A stretch of 6,353 nt of DNA from Symbiobacteriaceae bacterium (GTDB lineage Bacteria > Bacillota > JAAYKD01 > WRDA01): positions 1-6,353 of the forward strand of contig WRDA01000085.1 in NCBI GenBank assembly GCA_009783675.1, read 5' to 3'. The stretch's first letter is position 1. Each line of letters opens with the position of its first letter. The translations under genes were made by a program, and so were the position numbers. Of this stretch, positions 1-6,343 are shown piece by piece. The notes below the pieces were generated by a model, which was not told where the DNA came from, did not search any database, and worked only from the letters and a program-made list of their open reading frames with translations.

Positions 1-2
1 CA

Positions 3-128
3 GAAGCAGGAATGCCTAATCTGCATCTAGCGCAAACCGAGCCTTTACGCCTCGATATGGGCATCAAAAAAGCGGATCAATTCTATTCGTTCGCGGACTA
101 TTTCAATGCGACCTTACCTGTGAGTTAA
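3..128 (+). CDS. 3' end of an unidentified protein-coding gene (truncated by window edge)
   Basis: An open frame of 41 codons runs from the window edge to a TAA at 126-128. The predicted C-terminus starts EAGMPNLHLAQTEP and ends DYFNATLPVS. It has no obvious membrane segment or low-complexity sequence, and I do not recognise the family. Two things support it as real coding sequence: the stop lies just 2 nt before the Shine-Dalgarno sequence of the next gene, and the frame stays open with balanced codon use. The ATG at 12-14 is in frame, but no ribosome binding site is visible before it, so the real start is probably outside the window. The gene is likely the upstream member of the same + strand operon. 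Confidence 0.6.
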   Translation, partial: EAGMPNLHLAQTEPLRLDMGIKKADQFYSFADYFNATLPVS

Positions 129-144
129 ATAAAGGAGAGAGCAT

Positions 145-552
145 ATGGAAACTCTGTTGGTTATGGGGATTATCTACTGGGTTGTGAGCAAACGCAGAGA
201 TAAGGTTAAAGAACGACCATCCCGTATAACTCAAACACGTCCACAAGGGGTTCAAAGCGCCAGATCGGGGAGTACAAGCCAAAAAACTCCCTCTTATGTA
301 GATGATGGTATTCTTACAGCAGAGGAAGCCATGGCCATAATCCAGTTGCTATCATATTATGGCAGTTCAGATACTCTGAAGCAACAGGAGATTCAACAGA
401 AGATGGATGCCAGAATTCAAGCACAGTTCAACCATCTCCTCAACAGTTCATGGAGTATGGACGGGACTAAGGTTTTAGAGTACCTGGCACAGCAGGGAAG
501 ACATGGGCGTTATACAGCACTGGGAGCCTATGCGCTAAAGGTGATGCGTTGA
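145..552 (+). CDS. Hypothetical 135-aa protein with single N-terminal membrane anchor, preceding psd
   Basis: I cannot assign this protein to a known family. Residues 2-14 (ETLLVMGIIYWVV) are hydrophobic and followed by the basic stretch SKRRDKVKER, which suggests a signal-anchor with the rest of the protein in the cytoplasm. Residues 22-50 are a polar, probably disordered linker rich in R, Q, S and T. Residues 55-135 look helical; they begin LTAEEAMAIIQLL and contain a Gln-rich segment around 79-95 (KQQEIQQKMDARIQAQ). The start is secure: AAAGGAGAG at 131-139 lies 5 nt before the ATG. The stop codon overlaps the TTG start of psd by 4 nt, so the two are probably translationally coupled. A role connected to the decarboxylase or the membrane is a guess from position alone. 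Confidence 0.8.
   Translation: METLLVMGIIYWVVSKRRDKVKERPSRITQTRPQGVQSARSGSTSQKTPSYVDDGILTAEEAMAIIQLLSYYGSSDTLKQQEIQQKMDARIQAQFNHLLNSSWSMDGTKVLEYLAQQGRHGRYTALGAYALKVMR
537..545 (+). promoter_or_regulatory. Ribosome binding site that fixes the TTG start of psd
   Basis: The sequence AAAGGTGAT lies inside the last codons of the 135-aa gene and 3 nt before the TTG at 549. GGTGAT matches the extended anti-Shine-Dalgarno complement (GGAGGTGAT). With the 4-nt stop/start overlap (TTGA), this supports a TTG initiation codon and coupled translation. Confidence 0.6.
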
Positions 553-1388
553 TCTTTTCGTTTCTGACAATCATCCATAATCTGTTACTCTGGCCTTTGA
601 CCTGGGCAAAGAGTGCTGCTATAGCCTACAGGATTGTTTCTTCACCATACAGCAGGTTTTTTATACCGCTCTACTCCTTTGTGTACCGGATCAACCCGGA
701 GGAGGCCGAACTGCCGCTATCGGAATATCCCACTATTCTGTCACTGTTTCAAAGAAAACTTGCTGCCAATGCACGTCCTATAGATTACCATGAGGATATC
801 ATTGTCTCACCAGTAGATGGTATCGTCACGGCAATGGGAGGGGTTTCCTCCGAGACCACTATGCTTGTTAAAGAGGAGACATATAAAGTCAGGGATCTTC
901 TACAGAGCCGAAAAGCTGCCAGGGCATATCAGGGAGGTTCATATATCATTATTTATATGCCTGCTGGTGCATATCATCATGTTCATAGTCCGTTCGATGG
1001 GTTGGTAATCTGGACCAGACTGATCAAAGGGCAACACTATCCTTTGAATGCTCTTGCGCAGAAAAGTGTCTCCAAGCTTTATATTCGCAACACCAGACAG
1101 ATAAACTTCCTGCAACCCCTGGTTAATCAAGATGATGCCGGGAAACGAACCCCGGTAGCTTTAATCCAGGTCGCTTCATCTCTGGTGGGAACCATCGTTA
1201 ACCGCTTCAGTTCCGACAGTCTGGAGATAGAACCCTCTTTCTTTAAAAAAGGTGAGGAACTCGGTTATTTTACTTTTGGCTCGACTGTAGCTTTGGTCTT
1301 TCCTCCCGGTGATGTTGAACTAATACGACAAACCCGCCTCGGTCAAACCCTGAGAGTTGGCGAACCAATAGCACGTTTTCTGCCCTGA
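549..1388 (+). CDS. psd: Phosphatidylserine decarboxylase proenzyme
   Basis: This enzyme converts phosphatidylserine to phosphatidylethanolamine plus CO2 at the inner membrane, the last step of PE synthesis. It is a pyruvoyl enzyme made by self-cleavage. The hallmark residues are all visible: Asp90 in SPVDG, the YHHVHSP block with His143 and His146, and the processing site FGST, with cleavage expected between Gly244 and Ser245. In the well-studied E. coli enzyme the corresponding residues are D90, H144/H147 and S254, in LGST. Cleavage would give a beta chain of about 244 residues and an alpha chain of about 35 residues carrying the pyruvoyl group. The N-terminus (residues 1-30) is hydrophobic, fitting membrane attachment. 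At 279 aa it is shorter than the E. coli protein (322 aa). The start is TTG, overlapping the upstream stop; no ATG occurs before residue 96, and the position of Asp90 agrees with this start. No phosphatidylserine synthase gene is in the window. Confidence 0.95.
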   Translation: MIFSFLTIIHNLLLWPLTWAKSAAIAYRIVSSPYSRFFIPLYSFVYRINPEEAELPLSEYPTILSLFQRKLAANARPIDYHEDIIVSPVDGIVTAMGGVSSETTMLVKEETYKVRDLLQSRKAARAYQGGSYIIIYMPAGAYHHVHSPFDGLVIWTRLIKGQHYPLNALAQKSVSKLYIRNTRQINFLQPLVNQDDAGKRTPVALIQVASSLVGTIVNRFSSDSLEIEPSFFKKGEELGYFTFGSTVALVFPPGDVELIRQTRLGQTLRVGEPIARFLP

Positions 1389-1442
1389 TAGCTAAAAGAA
1401 GGTATTCAGACAGAGATCATGAACTTAACAACGAATATCCTT

Positions 1443-1451
1443 AAAGGAGAG
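1443..1451 (+). promoter_or_regulatory. Ribosome binding site deciding the ltaE start
   Basis: AAAGGAGAG lies 6 nt before the ATG at 1458. It is the same sequence that precedes the 135-aa gene at 131-139. It rules against the longer in-frame ATG at 1419, which would add 13 residues (MNLTTNILKGENV) and has no comparable site. Confidence 0.75.
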
Positions 1452-1457
1452 AATGTC

Positions 1458-2507
1458 ATGTCTGACGAACAACGAATCATCGACCTACGCAGTGATACGG
1501 TAACTGTACCATCAGCAAAAATGCGCGAAATAATCGCCAATGCACCAGTTGGAGATGATGTTTATGGCGAGGACCCCTCGGTTACTGCCTTGGAGGTAAA
1601 AGCTGCCCAAATGCTGGGATTCGAAGCTGGAGTGTTCCTGACCAGTGGTACTCAGGGTAATCTGGTGGCGTTGCTGAGTCATTGTCAGCGCGGACAGGAA
1701 GTTATACTTGAACAACAAGCACATATTGTATATTATGAGGTTGGTGGACTAGCAGCTCTGGGAGGATTAATGGTACGCACAATTACTGGTGAAGAAGGGT
1801 GTCAGGGTTACCTGAAGCCCGATACACTTTCCGCAGCAATCCGCGGTGGCAACATCCATTTTCCGGAAACAGGACTAATATGCTTGGAAAATACCCATAA
1901 TCTAGGTGGCGGTGCAGCAACAACCAGAGATAAGATGCAAAGTATGATCGCAATTGCCAGAGAGCATAAGGTACCTGTGCATCTCGATGGAGCGCGTGTT
2001 TTTAATGCAGCGGTCGCTTTAGGTATCCCGGTCGCCGAGTTGGTATCAGGCCTTAGTTCGGTGCAGATCTGTTTGTCAAAAGGTCTTGGTGCTCCGGTGG
2101 GATCGGTTTTGGTTGGATCTGAAGCCTTCATTGACACCGCCAGGAAGTTTCGCAAAATGCTGGGTGGCGGTATGCGCCAAGCTGGAATTATCGCTGCTGC
2201 TGGGTTGTATGCTCTGGAGAATAATGTGGAGAGATTGGCTATGGATCATCAGAGAGCAAGGCAAATCGCAGCTGCAGCATCGGCTGTTAAAGGTATGCAC
2301 ATAGTTTCTCCTGATGTTCCAACCAACATCATCCTCTGTGATACCAGTGGAACTGGCAGGGACGTAGCCTCCTGGGTAATGGCTATGGGAGAGAGAGGTA
2401 TTAAGTGTGGGACTATGAGCGATGTCCTGATGCGGATGGTTACTCATCTCGATATAACTCAGGATGATGCTGATCGTACCTGCAGAGTCCTGGCTGAGAT
2501 TGCTTGA
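1458..2507 (+). CDS. ltaE: Low-specificity L-threonine aldolase (PLP-dependent)
   Basis: This is a cytoplasmic, fold-type I PLP enzyme that cleaves L-threonine and L-allo-threonine to glycine and acetaldehyde. It matches the family over its full 349 aa. It opens with IDLRSDTVTVPS (residues 8-19), typical of this family. GDDVYGEDPSV at 32-42 and the phosphate-binding SGTQGN at 63-68 follow. His89 (QQAHIVYYE) is the likely ring-stacking residue. HLDGAR at 175-180 supplies Asp177, which contacts the pyridine nitrogen, and Arg180. Lys208 in SKGLGAPVGS forms the Schiff base. Arg326 near the C-terminus is a plausible carboxylate-binding residue. The start at 1458 was chosen because it has a strong ribosome binding site and fits the usual N-terminus. 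The gene lies 69 nt after psd on the same strand, so co-transcription is plausible. Stereospecificity for threo or allo substrates cannot be read from the sequence. Confidence 0.93.
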   Translation: MSDEQRIIDLRSDTVTVPSAKMREIIANAPVGDDVYGEDPSVTALEVKAAQMLGFEAGVFLTSGTQGNLVALLSHCQRGQEVILEQQAHIVYYEVGGLAALGGLMVRTITGEEGCQGYLKPDTLSAAIRGGNIHFPETGLICLENTHNLGGGAATTRDKMQSMIAIAREHKVPVHLDGARVFNAAVALGIPVAELVSGLSSVQICLSKGLGAPVGSVLVGSEAFIDTARKFRKMLGGGMRQAGIIAAAGLYALENNVERLAMDHQRARQIAAAASAVKGMHIVSPDVPTNIILCDTSGTGRDVASWVMAMGERGIKCGTMSDVLMRMVTHLDITQDDADRTCRVLAEIA

Positions 2508-2604
2508 GCCAGCTGATTATCTCGGGAGATATGCCATGAGCCAGGATCATCTGTAGAGAGCAGAGGAAAACTATAAATCACCAAGATAAAAAGGAGCGAC
2601 ACAT

Positions 2605-2943
2605 ATGTCTAATATAAACTCAGTCGAAGAGTTTGATCCAAGGGATATTGCAGATAGCCGTCTAATAGCCGGTATCGCATACTTCTATATCCTGTTTTTT
2701 TTACCTTTGGTTGTTCGCCCCAACTCTCGTTTTGGGAAGTTCCATGCTAATCAGGCTCTGCTCTTGTTCATCGTGAACACGGTGGGAGGAGGAGTGTTGC
2801 GGATGATACCCTTCATCGGTGGATTCGCTGCCTGGATTTTTGGTTTCTGTGTCCTTGCCTTTGGGATCATGGGATTCTTAAATGCCTACGAAGGGAAGGC
2901 TCGCGAGCTTCCTTTCGTAGGCCATTACAGATTGATAAAATAA
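2605..2943 (+). CDS. Small three-helix membrane protein, Tic20/DUF4870-like
   Basis: This 112-aa integral membrane protein has three hydrophobic segments at about residues 20-37, 51-66 and 69-93. A polar N-terminus of about 19 residues precedes them. The loop RPNSRFGKFHANQA (38-51) followed by a membrane segment, and the C-terminal RELPFVGHYRLI (100-111), are the pattern I associate with the Tic20-like/DUF4870 family. That family typically shows 'FHAxQ' and a terminal 'ELPFIG' element. No catalytic residues are evident, and the bacterial function is not known. The start is clear: AAGGAG at 2591-2596 lies 8 nt before the ATG. The gene is 97 nt downstream of ltaE on the same strand and is the last gene before the strand switch. 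Confidence 0.82.
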   Translation: MSNINSVEEFDPRDIADSRLIAGIAYFYILFFLPLVVRPNSRFGKFHANQALLLFIVNTVGGGVLRMIPFIGGFAAWIFGFCVLAFGIMGFLNAYEGKARELPFVGHYRLIK

Positions 2944-2965
2944 GCATTTGAAGATTTTCCCATTT

Positions 2966-3000
2966 CAGGTATAGAATCTCGGCAAAAGGTTCTATGCCTG
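2966..3000. terminator. Long hairpin between convergent genes, possible bidirectional terminator
   Basis: CAGGTATAGAA (2966-2976) pairs with TTCTATGCCTG (2990-3000), with one T-G wobble. The stem can extend inward by three more pairs (one a wobble) to a 7-nt loop at 2980-2986, giving about 14 pairs. It lies 22 nt after the stop of the small membrane gene and 3 nt beyond the stop of the convergent MATE gene, where a shared terminator is expected. Neither strand has a clear T-tract after the stem, so it may block transcription poorly on its own, work with Rho, or protect mRNA 3' ends. Confidence 0.5.
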
Positions 3001-3003
3001 TAG

Positions 3004-4323
3004 CTATGTACCTAGCAACTCCCTGGCATTAGGCAATTTCAACCATTTCCCCGACCAGGCTCGGTGCAGGTAAAATACCGAGCGGACAATCCAGTCCAGA
3101 GTCATTGCTATCCAGATGCCATATACCCCATAACCCATACTCACAGCGATGATCCAGCCGCCAGCGACGCGTAGAGTCCACATGCTGACCATCGAAACAG
3201 CGGTTAGGAATGCCACATCACCAGTGGCTCGAATAGCTGCCGGAGTGACGAATGCACAGGTCCAGAAGAGTGGCAGCATCAGGAGGAGGTAGTTGATCAC
3301 ATCGATAGCGGTCTTTTGAACCAGGGGATCGTCGTTATACAAAGCTACCAGAGACGGGAGAATAAAGAACATGCCGGCAGCTACGAGGGCGCTTGTGATG
3401 AACGAAAAAAAGGTCAGCCTCAACATATAGAACCTGGCTTGTTTATATTCCTGTGCTCCGTAATAGTATCCTACGACCGGGACACTGATAACGGAGATGG
3501 AGTTACCAGGCACGATAATAAAACCGAACAGAGAGTTGATAATGCCGTTTGCTGCCATAGCAACTGTTCCCATGCCGGAGAGAAAAGTCGCCAGAACTAG
3601 TTTGCCACCGTTAAACATCAGATTATCGGTTCCTGAGGGGATTGAGATGCGCAGGATCGGCATCATGTGATCCTTGGTGAAATGCCAGGTGAAACCCTCT
3701 AAGCGATGCCAGTCATTTAAGCGCCAGAGGGGTACCGCAATAAGCAAAGCGCTGAGCACCCTCGCTACTACCATCCCAACTGCCGAGCCAACGATACCCA
3801 TGTTCATGCCAAATATCAAGACAGCTGAGACAATTATATTCCCGAGATTGCCTACTACTGAACAGATCAAAGGTGATCTGCTGTCACCTCTCGCTCGCAC
3901 AATACCAAATCCAGTTTGTGAAGCTGCAATGAAAGGATAGGTCAGTGATGAAGCAAATAGGTAGATTTCAGCAGCCTCCAGGACAGCGGTGTCAGCTCCT
4001 GAAAAAAGTAGCTCAAGGATGAATCTGCCACAGAGGAGCAAGGGCACGGAAGCCAGCATCGCCATGGCGATAGATGAGGAGTACGCCTGTGCAGAAGCAT
4101 CTTTTGCACTTTGCAAATCATGACGTCCCATGGATTGTGCGACCACAACCATGATACCCGTTGCCAGAGCGGTAAACAGGTTAAAGAAAACCATGTTCAG
4201 GGAATCTACGAGTCCGATAGCAGCAACAGCCTCGAGACCAACATGGGAGACCATGATCATGTTGATCATCCCAATAGATGTATTAAGAATCTGTTCAACA
4301 GCCACCGGCCAGGTCATCTTCAC
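3004..4323 (-). CDS. MATE-family multidrug/cation efflux transporter
   Basis: This is an inner-membrane secondary transporter of the MATE (MatE/NorM/DinF-like) superfamily, which exports cationic or drug-like compounds using a Na+ or H+ gradient. The 439 residues contain about twelve hydrophobic segments in two homologous halves. Family signatures visible include QILNTSIGMINMIMVSHVG (11-29), VAQSMGRHD (61-69), GIVRARGDSRSPL (140-152) with an Asn-rich helix after it, and the second-half equivalents GAQEYKQAR (289-297) and AIRATGD (363-369). The substrate and coupling ion cannot be told. The start is uncertain between GTG at 4323 and ATG at 4317, with only a weak AGAG upstream. The same frame stays open upstream past 4456, but it has no ATG, GTG or TTG and contains the terminator of the preceding gene. 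It therefore seems not to be coding. The protein is slightly short at the N-terminus compared with typical 450-460 aa members. Confidence 0.92.
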   Translation of the reverse strand: MKMTWPVAVEQILNTSIGMINMIMVSHVGLEAVAAIGLVDSLNMVFFNLFTALATGIMVVVAQSMGRHDLQSAKDASAQAYSSSIAMAMLASVPLLLCGRFILELLFSGADTAVLEAAEIYLFASSLTYPFIAASQTGFGIVRARGDSRSPLICSVVGNLGNIIVSAVLIFGMNMGIVGSAVGMVVARVLSALLIAVPLWRLNDWHRLEGFTWHFTKDHMMPILRISIPSGTDNLMFNGGKLVLATFLSGMGTVAMAANGIINSLFGFIIVPGNSISVISVPVVGYYYGAQEYKQARFYMLRLTFFSFITSALVAAGMFFILPSLVALYNDDPLVQKTAIDVINYLLLMLPLFWTCAFVTPAAIRATGDVAFLTAVSMVSMWTLRVAGGWIIAVSMGYGVYGIWIAMTLDWIVRSVFYLHRAWSGKWLKLPNARELLGT

Positions 4324-4335
4324 TATTTCTCTGGT

Positions 4336-4341
4336 ATTATA
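4336..4341 (-). promoter_or_regulatory. Candidate -10 box for the MATE gene
   Basis: On the - strand this reads TATAAT, a perfect sigma70-type -10 hexamer. It lies 12 nt before the GTG at 4323 and 18 nt before the ATG at 4317. No good -35 is present at 16-18 nt spacing (CGAATA at 17), and there is no TG extension. It follows the terminator at 4367-4393, as expected for an independent unit. A start site about 7 nt downstream would give a leader of only about 6-12 nt. Confidence 0.45.
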
Positions 4342-4366
4342 CGTAAAGATCCGCCCTTTATTCGTT

Positions 4367-4393
4367 AAAAGGCTGCAGACAGTGTCTACAGCC
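4367..4393 (-). terminator. Intrinsic terminator of the DHH operon
   Basis: Read on the - strand, GGCTGTAGA pairs with TCTGCAGCC (nine pairs, one a wobble) around the 5-nt loop CACTG, and the stem is followed directly by TTTT. It lies 63 nt after the stop of the downstream DHH gene and before the MATE start, so it separates the two transcription units. The T-run is short (four), so some readthrough is possible. Confidence 0.7.
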
Positions 4394-4456
4394 TCTAGCT
4401 TCGAAGTAATTGCATTAGTGATCAGACTATACGCCCAGGGTCTGCCAAGTTTATAA

Positions 4457-5365
4457 TTATCCGTCTTTCCTGATACGATCGATTATTTCCTGGATAGACT
4501 TGTCTGCATCAGCATATGGTACCTGACAGGTACCAACCTGAGCGTGGCCTCCGCCACCATACTCAAGCATCAGAGAACCCACGTTGGTTTTAGATGTACG
4601 GGTAAGGATGCTGTGACCACAGCTGATGACGACATTCAGCTTCTGACGGCCATCGATGATCCAAAGGGAAATACTTTGTTCAGGATAAAGGCTGTAAATA
4701 TAGAAACGGTTGCCGGTATAGATGGTTTCCACTCCGCGGAGATCGGTTATGATAATGTGACCATCAATGCGGGTGTACTGCTCAATCATCTCTGTGAAGA
4801 GATTTGTCTGCTCGTAGTAAAGAGATATGCGCTCCTGGATATCCGGCATAGCCATGATCTGAGCGATACTGTAGTCATAACACTCGCTGAGCAGCTTGTC
4901 CATGAGCTGATAGTTACTGATAGTAAAATTGCGAAAACGTCCCAAGCCAGTACGAGGATCGGTGAGGAAACCTAAGAGAATCCATTCATTGGGATGGAGG
5001 ATTTCCTCTCTGGTCAAGTTCCCGGAGTCGATCCGATCAGTGTAGTCGATCATCAGGGTACGGCCAGGAAAACGGTCTGCACCGCCATAGTAGTCATAGA
5101 TGACTCTGGCACACGAAGGCGCTAATCGGCTACATCCCTCAAATTCGCTGTGATGTCGCTCGAACTCTGAACTGTGATGATCGAACCACAGGCCACAGCC
5201 GTCGACATAAGGCACATTACAGAGGACATCATCCGGGGAAGTATCGAACAGACCATCCTGGAGATCCTTGGGATGGACATAGATCCAGCTGTCGATCAGA
5301 CCTATCTGGCGTAAAAGGAAACCACAGATCAGACCATCAAAATCGGAACGAGTAACTAAGCGCAT
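4457..5365 (-). CDS. DHH-family phosphoesterase, exopolyphosphatase-related (downstream paralog)
   Basis: This is a predicted cytoplasmic, metal-dependent (usually Mn2+) phosphoesterase of the DHH/DHHA1 superfamily, which includes RecJ, NrnA, GdpP-type and polyphosphate-cleaving enzymes. With 302 aa it is compact. Motif I is TRSDFDG (5-11, Asp8 and Asp10), motif III is FDHHSSE (61-67, Asp62-His63-His64), and DYTDRIDSGN (107-116) supplies further metal-ligand Asp residues. The DHHA1 domain ends with ISCGHSIL (247-254), the Gly-rich GGGGHAQVGTC (270-280), and a helix. The substrate is unknown; 'exopolyphosphatase' is only a family-level label. I chose ATG 5365 because TAAGGAG (5374-5380) lies 8 nt upstream. 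The GTG at 5374 would overlap that site, and the neighbouring paralog starts with the same MRLVTRSDFDG. It is probably co-transcribed with the upstream paralog (39-nt gap) and followed by an intrinsic terminator. Confidence 0.9.
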   Translation of the reverse strand: MRLVTRSDFDGLICGFLLRQIGLIDSWIYVHPKDLQDGLFDTSPDDVLCNVPYVDGCGLWFDHHSSEFERHHSEFEGCSRLAPSCARVIYDYYGGADRFPGRTLMIDYTDRIDSGNLTREEILHPNEWILLGFLTDPRTGLGRFRNFTISNYQLMDKLLSECYDYSIAQIMAMPDIQERISLYYEQTNLFTEMIEQYTRIDGHIIITDLRGVETIYTGNRFYIYSLYPEQSISLWIIDGRQKLNVVISCGHSILTRTSKTNVGSLMLEYGGGGHAQVGTCQVPYADADKSIQEIIDRIRKDG

Positions 5366-5373
5366 GTGATTCA

Positions 5374-5380
5374 CTCCTTA
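5374..5380 (-). promoter_or_regulatory. Ribosome binding site deciding the downstream DHH start
   Basis: Reads TAAGGAG on the - strand, 8 nt before the ATG at 5365. Its last G is also the first base of the alternative in-frame GTG at 5374, so initiation at that GTG is very unlikely. Confidence 0.75.
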
Positions 5381-5404
5381 GATGAATGTGCAAATTTGAG
5401 AGTT

Positions 5405-6343
5405 CTATATTCCATCTTCATCTGATGGTTCGTAAGCTTCGTCGGCCTGGAGGTGCCGGATGATTTCGGCGACTGTAGTATCCACCTCGTCGGCAGAGAT
5501 CTGGCATGTCCCTACCTGTTGGTGTCCTCCTCCGTAGTAGCGTAACATCAGAGAACCAACATCAGTTTTGCAGGAGCGATTCAGGATACTGTGACCACAA
5601 CTGATCATTATCCGTCGCATCTCTCGTGTTTCAGCAATCCACAAGGAAACATTCTGATCGGGAAACATAGAATAGATAATAAAACGGTTACCTGCGCTGA
5701 TATTTTCGATTCCACGCAAATCTGTAATGATGACATTTCCTTCGATGCGAGTTCTGTCTTGCAACATCTGACGAAAGCGCCTGTCTTCAGAATAATAACG
5801 TGCAACTCGTTCTTTGACATCATTTAAGTCCAAAATAGTGTCACAGTCATCAAGGAAATGATCTTGCAGGAGCTTGCTCATCAGTTGGTAATTACTGATT
5901 TTGTAATCATGAAAGCGTCCCAAGCCACTGCGTGGATCGGTCAGAAAACCAAGCAGAACCCATCCCTGAGGATCGATGATCTCTGGGTAGGTCAGATTTC
6001 CTGAATCGATGCGATCTGCGTAGTCGACCATTTCTGTCCTACCGGGAAAGCGATCGACACCACCATAGTAATCAAAGATGATACGCGCACAGGAAGGTGC
6101 GGAACGCGCACTGCCATCATACTCTGTCCACACTCGTTCGATCTCCGAACTGTGATGGTCGAACCATAGTCCGCATCCCTCGACATAAGGGACATTGACT
6201 AGAACATCGTCAGTATTAGCAGTAAATTTTCCATCCTGGAGATCCTTTGGATGGACGAAAACCCAGGAATCGATCAGGCCAAGTTCCCTGAGAAGGAAAC
6301 CACAGATCAGGCCATCGAAATCGGATCTGGTGACCAAACGCAT
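5405..6343 (-). CDS. DHH-family phosphoesterase, exopolyphosphatase-related (upstream paralog)
   Basis: This is the tandem paralog of the 302-aa DHH protein and first gene of the pair. Counting the alignment by hand gives about 187 identical residues in 300, without gaps. All metal-binding motifs are kept at the same positions: TRSDFDG (5-11), FDHHSSE (61-67), DYADRIDSGN (107-116) and ISCGHSIL (247-254). The Gly-rich DHHA1 motif is YGGGHQQVGTC (270-280), where the neighbour has GGGGHAQ. This copy also carries an acidic C-terminal tail (DEAYEPSDEDGI, 301-312) that the neighbour lacks. Both proteins therefore look catalytically competent, perhaps with different substrates or partners. The ATG at 6343 was chosen by agreement with the paralog's start. 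Only 10 nt of upstream sequence are visible, so the ribosome binding site and promoter cannot be judged and a longer N-terminus is not formally excluded. Confidence 0.9.
   Translation of the reverse strand: MRLVTRSDFDGLICGFLLRELGLIDSWVFVHPKDLQDGKFTANTDDVLVNVPYVEGCGLWFDHHSSEIERVWTEYDGSARSAPSCARIIFDYYGGVDRFPGRTEMVDYADRIDSGNLTYPEIIDPQGWVLLGFLTDPRSGLGRFHDYKISNYQLMSKLLQDHFLDDCDTILDLNDVKERVARYYSEDRRFRQMLQDRTRIEGNVIITDLRGIENISAGNRFIIYSMFPDQNVSLWIAETREMRRIMISCGHSILNRSCKTDVGSLMLRYYGGGHQQVGTCQISADEVDTTVAEIIRHLQADEAYEPSDEDGI

Noticed and set aside
1419..1457. Longer N-terminus for the threonine aldolase starting at ATG 1419
   Set aside because: No ribosome binding site lies before 1419, while AAAGGAGAG sits at ideal distance from ATG 1458. 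The family normally starts close to the IDLRSDT motif.
1808..2447. Long antisense open frames inside ltaE (and similar ones opposite psd, the MATE gene and the DHH genes)
   Set aside because: They lie opposite or out of frame with well-recognised enzymes, lack ribosome binding sites, and their translations resemble no protein family.
2490..2544. Small hairpins and a TGAGCCAG direct repeat (2505-2512 and 2537-2544) at the end of ltaE, plus TATCT/AGATA around 2518-2531
   Set aside because: The stems are only 5-6 pairs with no T-run, and the 8-nt repeat could occur by chance. Not enough for a terminator or regulatory element.
2549..2577. Possible promoter before the small membrane gene (TATAAA at 2572-2577)
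   Set aside because: The hexamer at -35 spacing is ATCTGT, a poor match, and TATAAA is common in AT-rich gaps. Too weak to report as a feature.
5366..5374. GTG 5374 as start of the downstream DHH protein
   Set aside because: The GTG overlaps the TAAGGAG Shine-Dalgarno sequence, and the paralog begins with the same MRLVTRSDFDG at the ATG.
5391..5398. Palindrome CAAATTTG in the gap between the DHH genes
   Set aside because: An 8-nt palindrome is expected by chance at this size, and it has no repeats or promoter elements around it.
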